Below the pieces are notes generated by a model. That model did not search any database. It saw nothing but the letters and a program-made list of their open reading frames with translations, and had not been told where the DNA came from. The translations under genes and the position numbers were made by a program. A stretch of DNA of 64,000 nucleotides, taken from positions 1-64,000 of the forward strand of contig JAUIDB010000009.1 in the NCBI GenBank assembly GCA_030429235.1, in the 5' to 3' direction. How positions within the stretch are numbered: the first letter of the stretch is position 1; the number at the start of each line of letters is the position of its first letter. Below are positions 57,076-64,000 of this stretch, in pieces. This DNA comes from Thermoanaerobaculia bacterium. GTDB lineage: Bacteria > Acidobacteriota > Thermoanaerobaculia > Multivoradales > JAIOJS01.

Positions 57076-57263
57076 CCCTGGCCTCCTTGTGCGAGCCGGG
57101 ATGTGAGCGTCTCGCGACCGCGGACGATAGCACATCCCCGCGCCGGCTAGAAGGCCTGGGAAGCCATCGTCGAACGCTGGCGACGCTCCAGCTCGATACC
57201 TCCGAGACTGAGTTGGGCCCGAGCGACGGGTGCTACCATGGGCGCCGCTCGCACCCGATTCCT

Positions 57264-57914
57264 ATGAGAACCAAGACCTCGAGAAGAACCAAGACCTCGA
57301 GAAGAACCAAGACCTCGAGACCCAAGACGTCCAGGCCTGGCGGCGGGGTCGGCTGGCGGCGACTCTTCGCCTTCAGCCTCGACTATCTGGTGATCGTTGG
57401 CTACGGCCTGGCCTTGGGAGGGCTTTCCTACCTGCTGCGCGATACCGCCCTGGCTTCTGCCGTCGGAGCGTGGACCACGTCGGTCGGTGCCCGGCACCTG
57501 CTGGGTTTCGTCACCCTGACGCTGCCCGTGGTGTGCTACTTCGCGCTGTCGGAGGCTTCATCGCAGCAGGCGACCTGGGGGAAGCGTCTGGCGGGGCTGA
57601 GGGTGGAAGACCTGCAGCAGGGCCGTCTGACCGCGAGTCGTGCCCTGGTGCGAGCCCTGGTGAAGTTCCTCCCCTGGGAACTGGCCCACGGCTCCTTGTG
57701 GCGCATCGAAGGGTGGCCCGCGGCTCCGGAAGCGCCATCCAATCTGGTCCTCGGCGGCCTGATTCTGACCTGGATACTGGTGTTTGCCTGGGTGGTTCCC
57801 ATCTTCCGGGCCGAGGGGCGGACCCCCTACGACCGACTGTCGCGAAGCCGAGTTGCCCTTCGCTCCGAGTCGGCCGGTACCTCTCGGGACTCGGGGTCGT
57901 CGAGTTCTCGCTAG
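57264..57914 (+). CDS. RDD-family membrane protein with repetitive N-terminus
   Basis: 216 residues. After RTKTSR three times (from three perfect 18-bp repeats) comes the RDD domain: GGGVGWRRLFAFSLDYLVIV, LRDTALASAVGAWTTSVG, then WGKRLAGLRVEDLQQGRLTA and a third helix ILTWILVFAWVVPIFRAEGR, TPYDRLSRSRV. RDD proteins are small transport-like membrane proteins of unknown cargo. The basic N-terminus would be cytoplasmic. Start 57264 lacks a Shine-Dalgarno; a TACCAT hexamer at 57234 may be its promoter. Confidence 0.8.
   Translation: MRTKTSRRTKTSRRTKTSRPKTSRPGGGVGWRRLFAFSLDYLVIVGYGLALGGLSYLLRDTALASAVGAWTTSVGARHLLGFVTLTLPVVCYFALSEASSQQATWGKRLAGLRVEDLQQGRLTASRALVRALVKFLPWELAHGSLWRIEGWPAAPEAPSNLVLGGLILTWILVFAWVVPIFRAEGRTPYDRLSRSRVALRSESAGTSRDSGSSSSR
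57267..57320 (+). repeat. Three perfect 18-bp coding repeats
   Basis: agaaccaagacctcgaga three times in a row, encoding RTKTSR. Confidence 0.97.
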
Positions 57915-57975
57915 GCACCTCGACTTGGATCTCCGGCCTCGGGCTACCGCCCCGGAGTCCGGGGAGCGAGAACGC

Positions 57976-59772
57976 TCATCCCGTCGCTGCCGGCTCTTGC
58001 AGGATGCGGCCTGTCTGCACGTTCCAGAGCGTCGCGTAGATGCCGTTCTGCTCCAGCAGCTCCTCGTGGGTGCCCTCCTCGGCTAGGCGACCGTGCTCGA
58101 GCACGTGGATCCGGTCCGCCGCCCGGATGGTCGATAGGCGGTGGGCGATCACCAGGGTGGTGCGGTCGCGGGCGATGCGGGCAATCGACCGCTGGATGGC
58201 GGCTTCCGTTTCATTGTCGACGGCCGAGGTCGCTTCGTCGAGGATCAGGATCGGCGCGTTCTTGAGCACTGCCCGAGCGATCGAGAGCCTCTGTCGTTGC
58301 CCCCCGGACAGCTTCTGACCGCGCTCTCCGACCACGGTGTCGTAACCCTGCGGGAGAGCCTCGATGAATTCGTGGGCCTCGGCCACCCTCGCGGCGGCCT
58401 CGATGGCGGCCGGTTCGGCTTCGGGGCGGCCGTAGGCGAGGTTGTCGCGCACCGTGCCGTGGAAGAGGAAGACGTCCTGGCTGACGAAGGCGATCGCGGT
58501 GCGTAGGTCCTCGAGCCGCAGTGTCCTCAGGTCCTGCCCCTGCAGGCGCAGCGCACCGGAGTCGGGATCGTAGAAGCGCATCAGGAGTTTGAGCACAGTC
58601 GTCTTGCCTGACCCGGTGGCGCCGACTAGGGCGGTCGTGCGTCCGGCCTCGATGGCGAGACTCAGGTCACGGAGGGCGGGATACCCTTCTTGGTACGAGA
58701 AGCTCACCTGGTCGAGGGTCAAGCTCGGCTGGCAACCGGCGAGGTCGAGCGTCTCGTGCCCACCGACGATCCTGGGCTCGGTATCGAGGAGATCGAGGAT
58801 TCGCACCGTCGAAGCCATCGCGCGCTGGTAGAGGTCGAAGGTCTGACCCAGTCGGGTCAGGGGCCAGAGGAGCCGTTGGGTGAGGAAGACGAGGACACTG
58901 TAGGCGCCGACCTCGAGCCGGCCCTCGAGGGCGAGGAAACCGCCGTAGAGCAGTGTAGCGGTGAAGCCGATCAGAATGGCGATCCGGATCAGGGGTGAGA
59001 ACGCCGAACTCAGGCGGATCGCCTGCTGGTTGGCTTGCCGATAGGCGTCGCTCTCGGCGCTGATCCGAAGTACCTCGCGCTCCTCGGCGACGAAACTCTG
59101 GATGGTGGCGATGCCGCCCAGGTTGTTGGCGAGCTGAGCCGAGAGTGAGGCAACGCGTTCGCGCACCTCGGCGTAGCGCGGCTGGATGTGGCGCTGAAAG
59201 CGAAACGAGCCCCAGAGGATGATCGGCACCGGGACGAACGACATCCAGGCCACCGAGGGGGCGAGGTAGAAGAAGGTGGCTCCGACCAACAGGACGGTGG
59301 TCAGAACCTGCAGGACCTCGTTGGCTCCGACGTCGAGGAAACGCTCCAGTTGGTTGACGTCGTCGTTCAGGATCGCCATCAAACCGCCGGTCGAACGGTC
59401 CTCGAGGTAGGCGAGCTCCAGGCTCTGCAGCCGAGCGTAGGCCTCCACCCTCAGGTCGTGCTGGATCGACTGGGCCAGGTTCCGCCAGAGGACTCCGTAG
59501 GCGTACTCGAAGGCTGATTCCAGCGACCAGATGACGAAGGTCAGGACGGCGAGGACCACCAGCTGCTGGCGGGGCTCCGGGAAACCCCAGGAGCCGAGGA
59601 GCGAGCCCTCCTGGCGCACGACGATGTCGACGGCGGCACCGATCAGTACCGGCGGGGCCAGGTCGACTGCCTTGTTCAGGACCGAGCAGAGAGCCGCTAA
59701 CCGCATACGGCCTCGGTACTGGACGGCGTAACGCCAGAGGCGGATCAGGGCCGAGGGCGAGCTCTCATTCAT
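57976..59772 (-). CDS. ABC exporter, membrane plus ATPase in one chain
   Basis: 598 residues. Six helices in about 20-330 (ABC1 exporter fold), then the ATPase domain: Walker [15 protein letters not shown]-loop FVSQDVFLF, signature [16 protein letters not shown], Walker [14 protein letters not shown]-loop IAHRLSTI. This is the lipid A/MsbA-like heterodimer-or-homodimer type; substrate unknown. ATG 59772 overlaps the stop of the upstream methyltransferase (ATGA), so the two are coupled. Extensions to 59979 are antisense-like Arg/Pro and rejected. Confidence 0.93.
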   Translation of the reverse strand: MNESSPSALIRLWRYAVQYRGRMRLAALCSVLNKAVDLAPPVLIGAAVDIVVRQEGSLLGSWGFPEPRQQLVVLAVLTFVIWSLESAFEYAYGVLWRNLAQSIQHDLRVEAYARLQSLELAYLEDRSTGGLMAILNDDVNQLERFLDVGANEVLQVLTTVLLVGATFFYLAPSVAWMSFVPVPIILWGSFRFQRHIQPRYAEVRERVASLSAQLANNLGGIATIQSFVAEEREVLRISAESDAYRQANQQAIRLSSAFSPLIRIAILIGFTATLLYGGFLALEGRLEVGAYSVLVFLTQRLLWPLTRLGQTFDLYQRAMASTVRILDLLDTEPRIVGGHETLDLAGCQPSLTLDQVSFSYQEGYPALRDLSLAIEAGRTTALVGATGSGKTTVLKLLMRFYDPDSGALRLQGQDLRTLRLEDLRTAIAFVSQDVFLFHGTVRDNLAYGRPEAEPAAIEAAARVAEAHEFIEALPQGYDTVVGERGQKLSGGQRQRLSIARAVLKNAPILILDEATSAVDNETEAAIQRSIARIARDRTTLVIAHRLSTIRAADRIHVLEHGRLAEEGTHEELLEQNGIYATLWNVQTGRILQEPAATG

Positions 59773-60545
59773 CGCTGACTCGCCTCGCGGGCTGTGATCA
59801 AACGGTAGCCGACGTCCAGCGTCTCTCGCGCGAAGAGGAAACCGTGACGGCTCCGCCATCGACCGCAGGATAGATCCCGTTTCAGGTCGGCGAGGCGCTC
59901 GGTGACACCGTGGATCCGGGTGAAGGTCGAGATGGCGGCCCGCACCTGTGGGTCGAGGTAGGCTTCGGGACGCTGCCAATAGGCGCCGAGGAAGCCGTCA
60001 CGGCAATCGGCGGGAACTGGCATCGGCTGGACCTCGAGCGGGCCGAGATGTCGCCGCAGGGTCTCGAGGCGCGGGAAGATCCGTCGGTCGATCTTGAGGA
60101 TGTCAGGAAAGTACTCGTCGGTGAGCCAGAACCCGGGTGCCTCGGGGTCCCAGGTGAGCAGCACGACGCGGTCGCGGGCGACGCGACGGCACTCGGCCAG
60201 GCCACGTCCCAGATCGCGCCAATGGTGGAGGGTCAGGATCGCTAGAGCGGCGTCGACAGAGTTGGTTTCCAACGGGAGCGCCTCGGCGACCCCCTGGGTG
60301 ACACCCCCGGGGGTGGGCCGCTGTCGGATCATCCGCCAGGAGGGTTCGACCGCGAGAGCCCGGACGTCGGAGGGCTCGTACGAGCCGCTCCCGGCGCCGA
60401 CGTTGGCGATCGATCGGGCAGGGCCGAGGGCGTCGAGCAACTGCCGTTCGATCCGAGGGTCGGCCTGGCGCCGGTGGGCGTAGCGGTTCCCGATCTGGTC
60501 GTAGTGCACACCTGGCTCGTGGGTGCTGTCGGTTTCCAACTGCAT
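59769..60545 (-). CDS. SAM-dependent methyltransferase
   Basis: 258 residues. Class I Rossmann marks: [12 protein letters not shown] (motif I, GxGxG), [16 protein letters not shown] (motif II acidic), [20 protein letters not shown] (motif III/IV). The following [20 protein letters not shown] fits UbiE-type enzymes. The acceptor is unknown. Overlaps the ABC exporter start, so it may modify the exported compound or be co-regulated. The ATG lies 16 bases after a GGAGAGGG stretch, too far to be ideal. Confidence 0.85.
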   Translation of the reverse strand: MQLETDSTHEPGVHYDQIGNRYAHRRQADPRIERQLLDALGPARSIANVGAGSGSYEPSDVRALAVEPSWRMIRQRPTPGGVTQGVAEALPLETNSVDAALAILTLHHWRDLGRGLAECRRVARDRVVLLTWDPEAPGFWLTDEYFPDILKIDRRIFPRLETLRRHLGPLEVQPMPVPADCRDGFLGAYWQRPEAYLDPQVRAAISTFTRIHGVTERLADLKRDLSCGRWRSRHGFLFARETLDVGYRLITAREASQR

Positions 60546-60656
60546 CGTGGTATCGGTCCCTCTCCGCCGAGCGCAGCTCGGACTCGGCTCGCGGCGACCG
60601 GAGCGTTACTCTAACGGGACGCCGACGCAGACCCAACGACCCACCGGAGGAAACTG

Positions 60657-61172
60657 ATGGAACGCACTTACGAATACGACGACCCCACCCCGATCGGTGC
60701 CCGTGCCCGCGAGTTGTCGGGTCGCGAGTTCGTGCAGGAACTGATCGATCGCGACGTGCAGGTGCCGGTGGCGGCGACCAACAACTTCCGGCTGGTCGAA
60801 GTCGGGGAGGGCCACTGCGTCTTCGAAACCGAGGCGGCGCCGTATCTCTACAATCCGATCGGTACCGTCCACGGCGGCTGGTACGCAGCGGTCCTCGACG
60901 CTCCCCTCGGGGTGGCCCTCGATTCGACCCTGCCGGCCGGGGTGGGGTACACGACCCTCGAACTGAAGGTGAACTTCGTGCGCGCGGTGCGGCCGGAAGA
61001 CGGCACGCTGCGCTGCGAGGGTCGCCTCATCCACCGCGGTCGCACCACTGCCGTGACCGAGGCGACGATGAAAGACGCCCGCGGGCGCCTCTTCGCCCAT
61101 GCGACCTGCACCTGTCTGATCATCGACCGGCGGCCGAAAGCGGTTTCGGGCAGCCCGGGACAGGAGGAGTAG
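60657..61172 (+). CDS. PaaI-family hot-dog thioesterase
   Basis: 171 residues. The PaaI pattern AAPYLYNPIGTVHGGWYAAV and LDAPLGVALDSTLPAG (HGG helix), then YTTLELKVNFVRAV and ARGRLFAHATCTCLI make a hot-dog fold acyl-CoA thioesterase. GGAGGAAAC precedes the ATG. Substrate acyl group unknown. Its stop is one base from the convergent VapC stop. Confidence 0.92.
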   Translation: MERTYEYDDPTPIGARARELSGREFVQELIDRDVQVPVAATNNFRLVEVGEGHCVFETEAAPYLYNPIGTVHGGWYAAVLDAPLGVALDSTLPAGVGYTTLELKVNFVRAVRPEDGTLRCEGRLIHRGRTTAVTEATMKDARGRLFAHATCTCLIIDRRPKAVSGSPGQEE

Positions 61173-61173
61173 G

Positions 61174-61617
61174 TCAGCTCGGGTGCTGGCCGAGGACGAT
61201 CAGGTGATCCTCGGTGGCTCGCGGCACCGCGGCCAGAGGAATCGCGCGATCGAAGGTGACGAAACGGCCTTGGTGGAGCATGGCGAGAGCGAGGAGGTAG
61301 GCATCCGTGACCTGCCGTGGCCCATGGAGGCGCTCCCGATCGATCAGTTCAGAATCGAGAAGGCTGGCTCGGCAACTCCAGAACTCGTGGTGTTCCGTCC
61401 GGGTGGCTCGGCCCAGCCGGCGGATGGCCTCGGCAACCGAGATCGGATTGGGGTAGCGCGACTGGCTGATGATTCTCACGAATCCGTTCTGTGTCACCGC
61501 ACACGACGACCAGCCGTCCGCGATCTCACGGGAGAGCCAGTCTCGAGCCGTCACGTGATCGACGTGGTCACGGTCGAGCAGGGCCAGGAGCACGTTGACG
61601 TCGAGCAGTGCCCGCAC
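61174..61617 (-). CDS. vapC: VapC-type PIN-domain toxin
   Basis: 147 residues from a GTG overlapping the antitoxin stop (TAGTG). PIN fold with acidic active site: ALLDVNVLLALLDRDHVDH (first Asp), CAVTQNGFVRIIS, QVTDAYLLALAMLHQGRFV (third Asp) and TFDRAIPL. VapC toxins are Mg2+-dependent RNases acting on tRNA or rRNA. Neighbouring VapB controls it. A longer frame into the antitoxin gene is not coding. Converges with the PaaI gene. Confidence 0.93.
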   Translation of the reverse strand: MRALLDVNVLLALLDRDHVDHVTARDWLSREIADGWSSCAVTQNGFVRIISQSRYPNPISVAEAIRRLGRATRTEHHEFWSCRASLLDSELIDRERLHGPRQVTDAYLLALAMLHQGRFVTFDRAIPLAAVPRATEDHLIVLGQHPS

Positions 61618-61859
61618 TACTCGGGTTCTTCCTCGCGCAGACGATCGATCAGCTCGTTGGATACAGCGACTCCTCGGGAGGGCAGCGGCTCGAAGCCGTA
61701 GAAGCCGCCTCCCTCTGCGATCTCCTCGCCTCTCGGTGATGCTAGGAGGGCCTGTCTCGCCAGGTCGGAGAGCACCTCTCCGGCTGATCGGCCCTGGCGG
61801 CTCGCTCGTTCTTTGACCGCGATCAGTACATCGTCGGCGATGTTCAGGGTGGTGCGCAT
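61617..61859 (-). CDS. vapB: VapB-type ribbon-helix-helix antitoxin
   Basis: 80 residues. MRTTLNIADDVLIAVKERAS, then GRSAGEVLSDLARQAL is a ribbon-helix-helix DNA-binding domain, followed by an unstructured tail with EPLPSRGVAVSNELIDRLRE that should wrap the toxin. The stop overlaps the VapC start. TAGCAT lies seven bases before the ATG, inside the inverted repeat 61866-61879. Confidence 0.9.
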   Translation of the reverse strand: MRTTLNIADDVLIAVKERASRQGRSAGEVLSDLARQALLASPRGEEIAEGGGFYGFEPLPSRGVAVSNELIDRLREEEPE

Positions 61860-61865
61860 GCATCA

Positions 61866-61879
61866 GATGCTACAGCATC
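61866..61879. promoter_or_regulatory. VapBC operator, inverted repeat over the -10 box
   Basis: gatgct-ac-agcatc, perfect 6-bp arms with two-base centre. It covers the TAGCAT -10-like box (61867-61872) seven bases before the vapB ATG, as expected for autorepression by VapB. Confidence 0.6.
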
Positions 61880-61926
61880 AGGCAAACGCTGGGGTGGGGG
61901 CAGTCCAGTGGACGTCCCGAACTCTC

Positions 61927-62667
61927 TCAGTCTCTCTGAGCAGGACCTTCGAGGATTACCTCATCGCGCACTCGAACCCGCCCCGGTGCGACGGTCGAGC
62001 CGTAGACTCCCAGACAACCCTGGCGCTCGCGAGCCACCGCCCGCAGGATCTCCGGCCGGCGCTCGTTCGATTCGGGATCGAGTGTGATCACCAGGCAGCG
62101 TCCGTCCCGTTTATCGACCCGCAGCCGGAGGTCGCCGAGGCGCAAGACTCTGCCGACCCAGTCGTCCTCGAGGAACGGCTCGTCGCGGTCGGACTCCACC
62201 AGGAGGTTCGGTCGAAACCTCCGGACGTCGAGGCTGCAACCGACGCTCTTCTCCAACTGTTCGATGGTCTGCGTCGTGATCAGGGATACGGGGAAGGCAT
62301 CGAAGATGCCTCGGTCCTGCTTGATGACTCGGACCCCCTCGGGCACGAGTTCCTTCCCGAGCTCCGGGTCCGTGATCGCGAGGGTGCGCCCGGAGGGCGT
62401 CTCTACCTCGACCCGGGAAGCGTCGGGGCGCCCGGGGTCGACGAAGGTAGGAACGTAGCGACTGAGTTTCGCCTGCTGCCGCAGAGTCAGCCACGGGAAC
62501 CCACTCTCTGGCGCATCGTTGCGAATCAAGGCCCACCGACGATCGCCCAGGAAACCGTGCCAGGAAACCTCGACTTCGCGCAGTTCCTCGCCCGCCATCG
62601 ACTTGACGGGGTAGCGCCACAGTCCCACGACGTGCCCTACCCGTCGGCGATCGGTCCTGGTGTTCAT
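61927..62667 (-). CDS. MOSC-domain protein
   Basis: 246 residues. MOSC N-terminal barrel (VVGLWRYPVKSMAGEELREV, GDRRWALIRNDAPESGFP) and MOSC core (IFDAFPVSLITTQTIEQLEK, RRFRPNLLVESDRDEPFLED, VDKRDGRCLVITLDPESNE). The conserved Cys of RC-x-V-x-T is present; MOSC proteins bind molybdenum cofactor sulfide and include amidoxime-reducing component-like enzymes. Substrate unknown. TAGACA, six bases before the ATG, is a weaker leaderless-box candidate. Confidence 0.9.
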   Translation of the reverse strand: MNTRTDRRRVGHVVGLWRYPVKSMAGEELREVEVSWHGFLGDRRWALIRNDAPESGFPWLTLRQQAKLSRYVPTFVDPGRPDASRVEVETPSGRTLAITDPELGKELVPEGVRVIKQDRGIFDAFPVSLITTQTIEQLEKSVGCSLDVRRFRPNLLVESDRDEPFLEDDWVGRVLRLGDLRLRVDKRDGRCLVITLDPESNERRPEILRAVARERQGCLGVYGSTVAPGRVRVRDEVILEGPAQRD

Positions 62668-62673
62668 ACCGGC

Positions 62674-62679
62674 TGTCTA
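62674..62679 (-). promoter_or_regulatory. TAGACA -10-like box (weak)
   Basis: Six bases before the 62667 ATG; last position is A rather than T. It overlaps the 3' end of the 62677 gene. Confidence 0.25.
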
Positions 62680-64000
62680 CTCCCGTCTTAGCTCGGGATC
62701 CACTCTGGCGGGATCGAACTCTAGCCTCGTCGACAACACCTCGCCGGACAGCCGGTCGTGCAGTGACACCACCACCTCGTGCTTCCGCGTGCGGAGGGTG
62801 ATCGTCGTCTCGAAGAACTTGTTCTGTCCCGGGCGGGGAGCCGCTCTTCCCTGTACGTTGATCGGCAGGACCGGAACCTCCACCGTGTCGCCCTTCTCGT
62901 CGCGGACGGCGATGTGGAGTTCCATCTCGGCGTAGAAGCCACCTTGCACCGGTAGAAAGGTCACCTCGGAGAGCGGAATCGTGATCCACAGCGGTACGCT
63001 GACCTTGCCGAATCCAGCCTTGGTAGGCGGTCCGAACTCGACCGCCAGAGGGGCGGCGGTTGGCGGGCTGCCAAACAGGAGCGCGCTCTCCGCCATCATC
63101 GACACCTCGGTCTGGCGGGAGAGGTCCGAGTAGCTCTGCCGGCTGCGCACCGCGAAGTCCCGGCGCCGGGGTTCGACCACGATCTGATGCTCGGCGTCGT
63201 CGCCCTGCCAGTCCGGCGTGAAGCCGAGCCAGTAGTAGCTGCGGGTGTCTTCGACCACCCGGGCCAGTGCGTCCAGACTGTCCGCGTTCAAGAACGAGCG
63301 GCCGCCGGTCTCGCGGGCGATGAGATCGAGGGCGGCGTCCTCCTCTTCGTTGCGGTCGAGGCGCTGCCGCTGCTGGCGGCGAGCCAACTCGTCGACGGCT
63401 CGGTCGCTGAGTAGGCCGCGGGGCAGGTCGATCCCTGCGGTGCCCGCTCCGCTGGTGCCGCGTACGCTCGACAACCCGGGGACGTCGACCGAGTAGATCG
63501 TGTAGCTGAGGCGGTTGGCGGTTTCGATCAGCGGTCCGTAGAGCGTGTCGCCGCTCGGGAACTCCTCTTCGATTCCCGTCGACGCTCGGGTATCCGTGAC
63601 CCAGCGGGCCGGGCGGTTGGGCCAACCGCCGGCGGCGAGCAGGAGGACCTTGCGCCCGGGCGGCGCGGCAAAGCTACGGAGGGCGCTGCTGGCAGCCCGC
63701 ACGGCTCCCTGCACCTGGTCCGTGAGCCGCGCGATCTCCTGTCGTTCGTCGATCTGAGGAGGTTCGAACGATCCATCTCCGGCGGAGGGACGACCGTCGG
63801 CCAAGAGCAGGTCGTCCCGAGCCCGAATGGTGCGCGCCAGGTCGAAGGTTCGGATCTCGTCTCGCCGCTGGTGGCCGTAGGCCAAGCGCTCCTTGGCCCG
63901 CTGCAAGACCCGCTCGAGGTCCGTCGTGGACTGACTCCAGGTGCTCAGCATCTCGACCCGATCACCGTCGTAGGCAACGATCGCCATACGGTCCTCGGGC
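62677..64000 (-). CDS. VWFA-related acidobacterial-type protein (5' end off window)
   Basis: At least 441 residues; the start lies right of base 64000. Its end of a VWA-like fold is recognisable (MAIVAYDGDRVEMLSTWSQS, APPGRKVLLLAAGGWPN, ETGGRSFLNADSLDALARVV, SYYWLGFTPDWQGD) and matches the VWFA-related domain often seen many times per genome in Acidobacteriota. The C-terminal ~130 residues are a beta-sandwich (VSVPLWITIPLSEVTFLPVQ). Exported location is likely. MIDAS region is not in the window. Confidence 0.82.
   Translation of the reverse strand, partial: PEDRMAIVAYDGDRVEMLSTWSQSTTDLERVLQRAKERLAYGHQRRDEIRTFDLARTIRARDDLLLADGRPSAGDGSFEPPQIDERQEIARLTDQVQGAVRAASSALRSFAAPPGRKVLLLAAGGWPNRPARWVTDTRASTGIEEEFPSGDTLYGPLIETANRLSYTIYSVDVPGLSSVRGTSGAGTAGIDLPRGLLSDRAVDELARRQQRQRLDRNEEEDAALDLIARETGGRSFLNADSLDALARVVEDTRSYYWLGFTPDWQGDDAEHQIVVEPRRRDFAVRSRQSYSDLSRQTEVSMMAESALLFGSPPTAAPLAVEFGPPTKAGFGKVSVPLWITIPLSEVTFLPVQGGFYAEMELHIAVRDEKGDTVEVPVLPINVQGRAAPRPGQNKFFETTITLRTRKHEVVVSLHDRLSGEVLSTRLEFDPARVDPELRRE

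Noticed and set aside
1-64000. tRNA, rRNA, transposase or integrase genes
   Set aside because: Looked for cloverleaf-type sequences, DDE or recombinase motifs and terminal repeats in the gaps; none found.

Overview
The window is a contiguous stretch of GC-rich bacterial chromosome, densely coded on both strands, with no rRNA, tRNA, CRISPR, phage or insertion sequence that I can see. Gene content points to an Acidobacteriota member (inference): a VWFA-related protein of the type first described in acidobacteria (62677-64000), many TolB-like/PD40 propellers, ASPIC/UnbV and FG-GAP proteins, an NtrC-family regulator, multihaem cytochromes, and three secreted proteins sharing a C-terminal DGFESGDT-x-AW tag. 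Signal peptides, TonB and porin-like barrels show a Gram-negative envelope. The exact class is not decidable here.

Layout. 1-9434 (mostly minus): a propeller/amidohydrolase (runs off the left edge), a putative gluzincin, a carboxypeptidase-regulatory/VWA protein, an unknown exported protein, a B12-binding radical SAM enzyme and a small outer-membrane barrel. 9689-18212 (minus): a six-gene, tightly coupled electron-transfer operon: 22-haem cytochrome, outer-membrane barrel, CcmI-like TPR protein, di-haem b membrane protein, 20-haem cytochrome, and a membrane-anchored FAD/NAD(P)/Fe-S oxidoreductase. 18402-25870: YdjM-type membrane protein, CHRD-domain secreted protein, two divergent DinB-fold proteins, a His-rich membrane-anchored protein with a TonB receptor behind a three-hairpin leader, and a DUF3124 protein. 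26148-33959: sensor kinase, sigma54 activator and ASPIC/UnbV protein on minus, facing a barrel + TlpA-thioredoxin operon on plus that has a near-consensus sigma54 promoter and upstream inverted repeats; then a Cys-rich Crp/Fnr regulator and a 47-residue Cys peptide. 34083-45869: a frameshifted DUF3592 gene, a beta-helix protein with duplicated C-terminal tag DNA, unknown exported proteins, a large polytopic membrane protein, a PD40 protein with paired compensating indels, an FG-GAP protein and a TPR protein. 46115-51471 (plus): MoxR-DUF58-small membrane protein-BatA-BatB/C fusion operon. 51647-54291: L,D-transpeptidase coupled to an M15-like peptidase. 54359-64000: PQQ-type sugar dehydrogenase homologue, exported protein, RDD membrane protein, ABC exporter with methyltransferase, PaaI thioesterase, VapBC, MOSC protein, and the truncated VWA protein.

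How the parts work together. The cytochrome operon encodes every layer of a possible path from cytoplasmic NAD(P)H through a b-type membrane carrier and periplasmic multihaem wires to an outer-membrane barrel. The kinase/activator pair and the adjacent sigma54 promoter form a self-contained regulatory circuit. About ten genes, including the head of the cytochrome operon, have a TANNNT box ending only 6-9 bases before the start codon and little or no Shine-Dalgarno, suggesting frequent leaderless transcription, while other genes have strong AGGAGG-like sites. Two loci (34083-34555 and 41600-41680) look like single-base indels, either assembly errors or real lesions.
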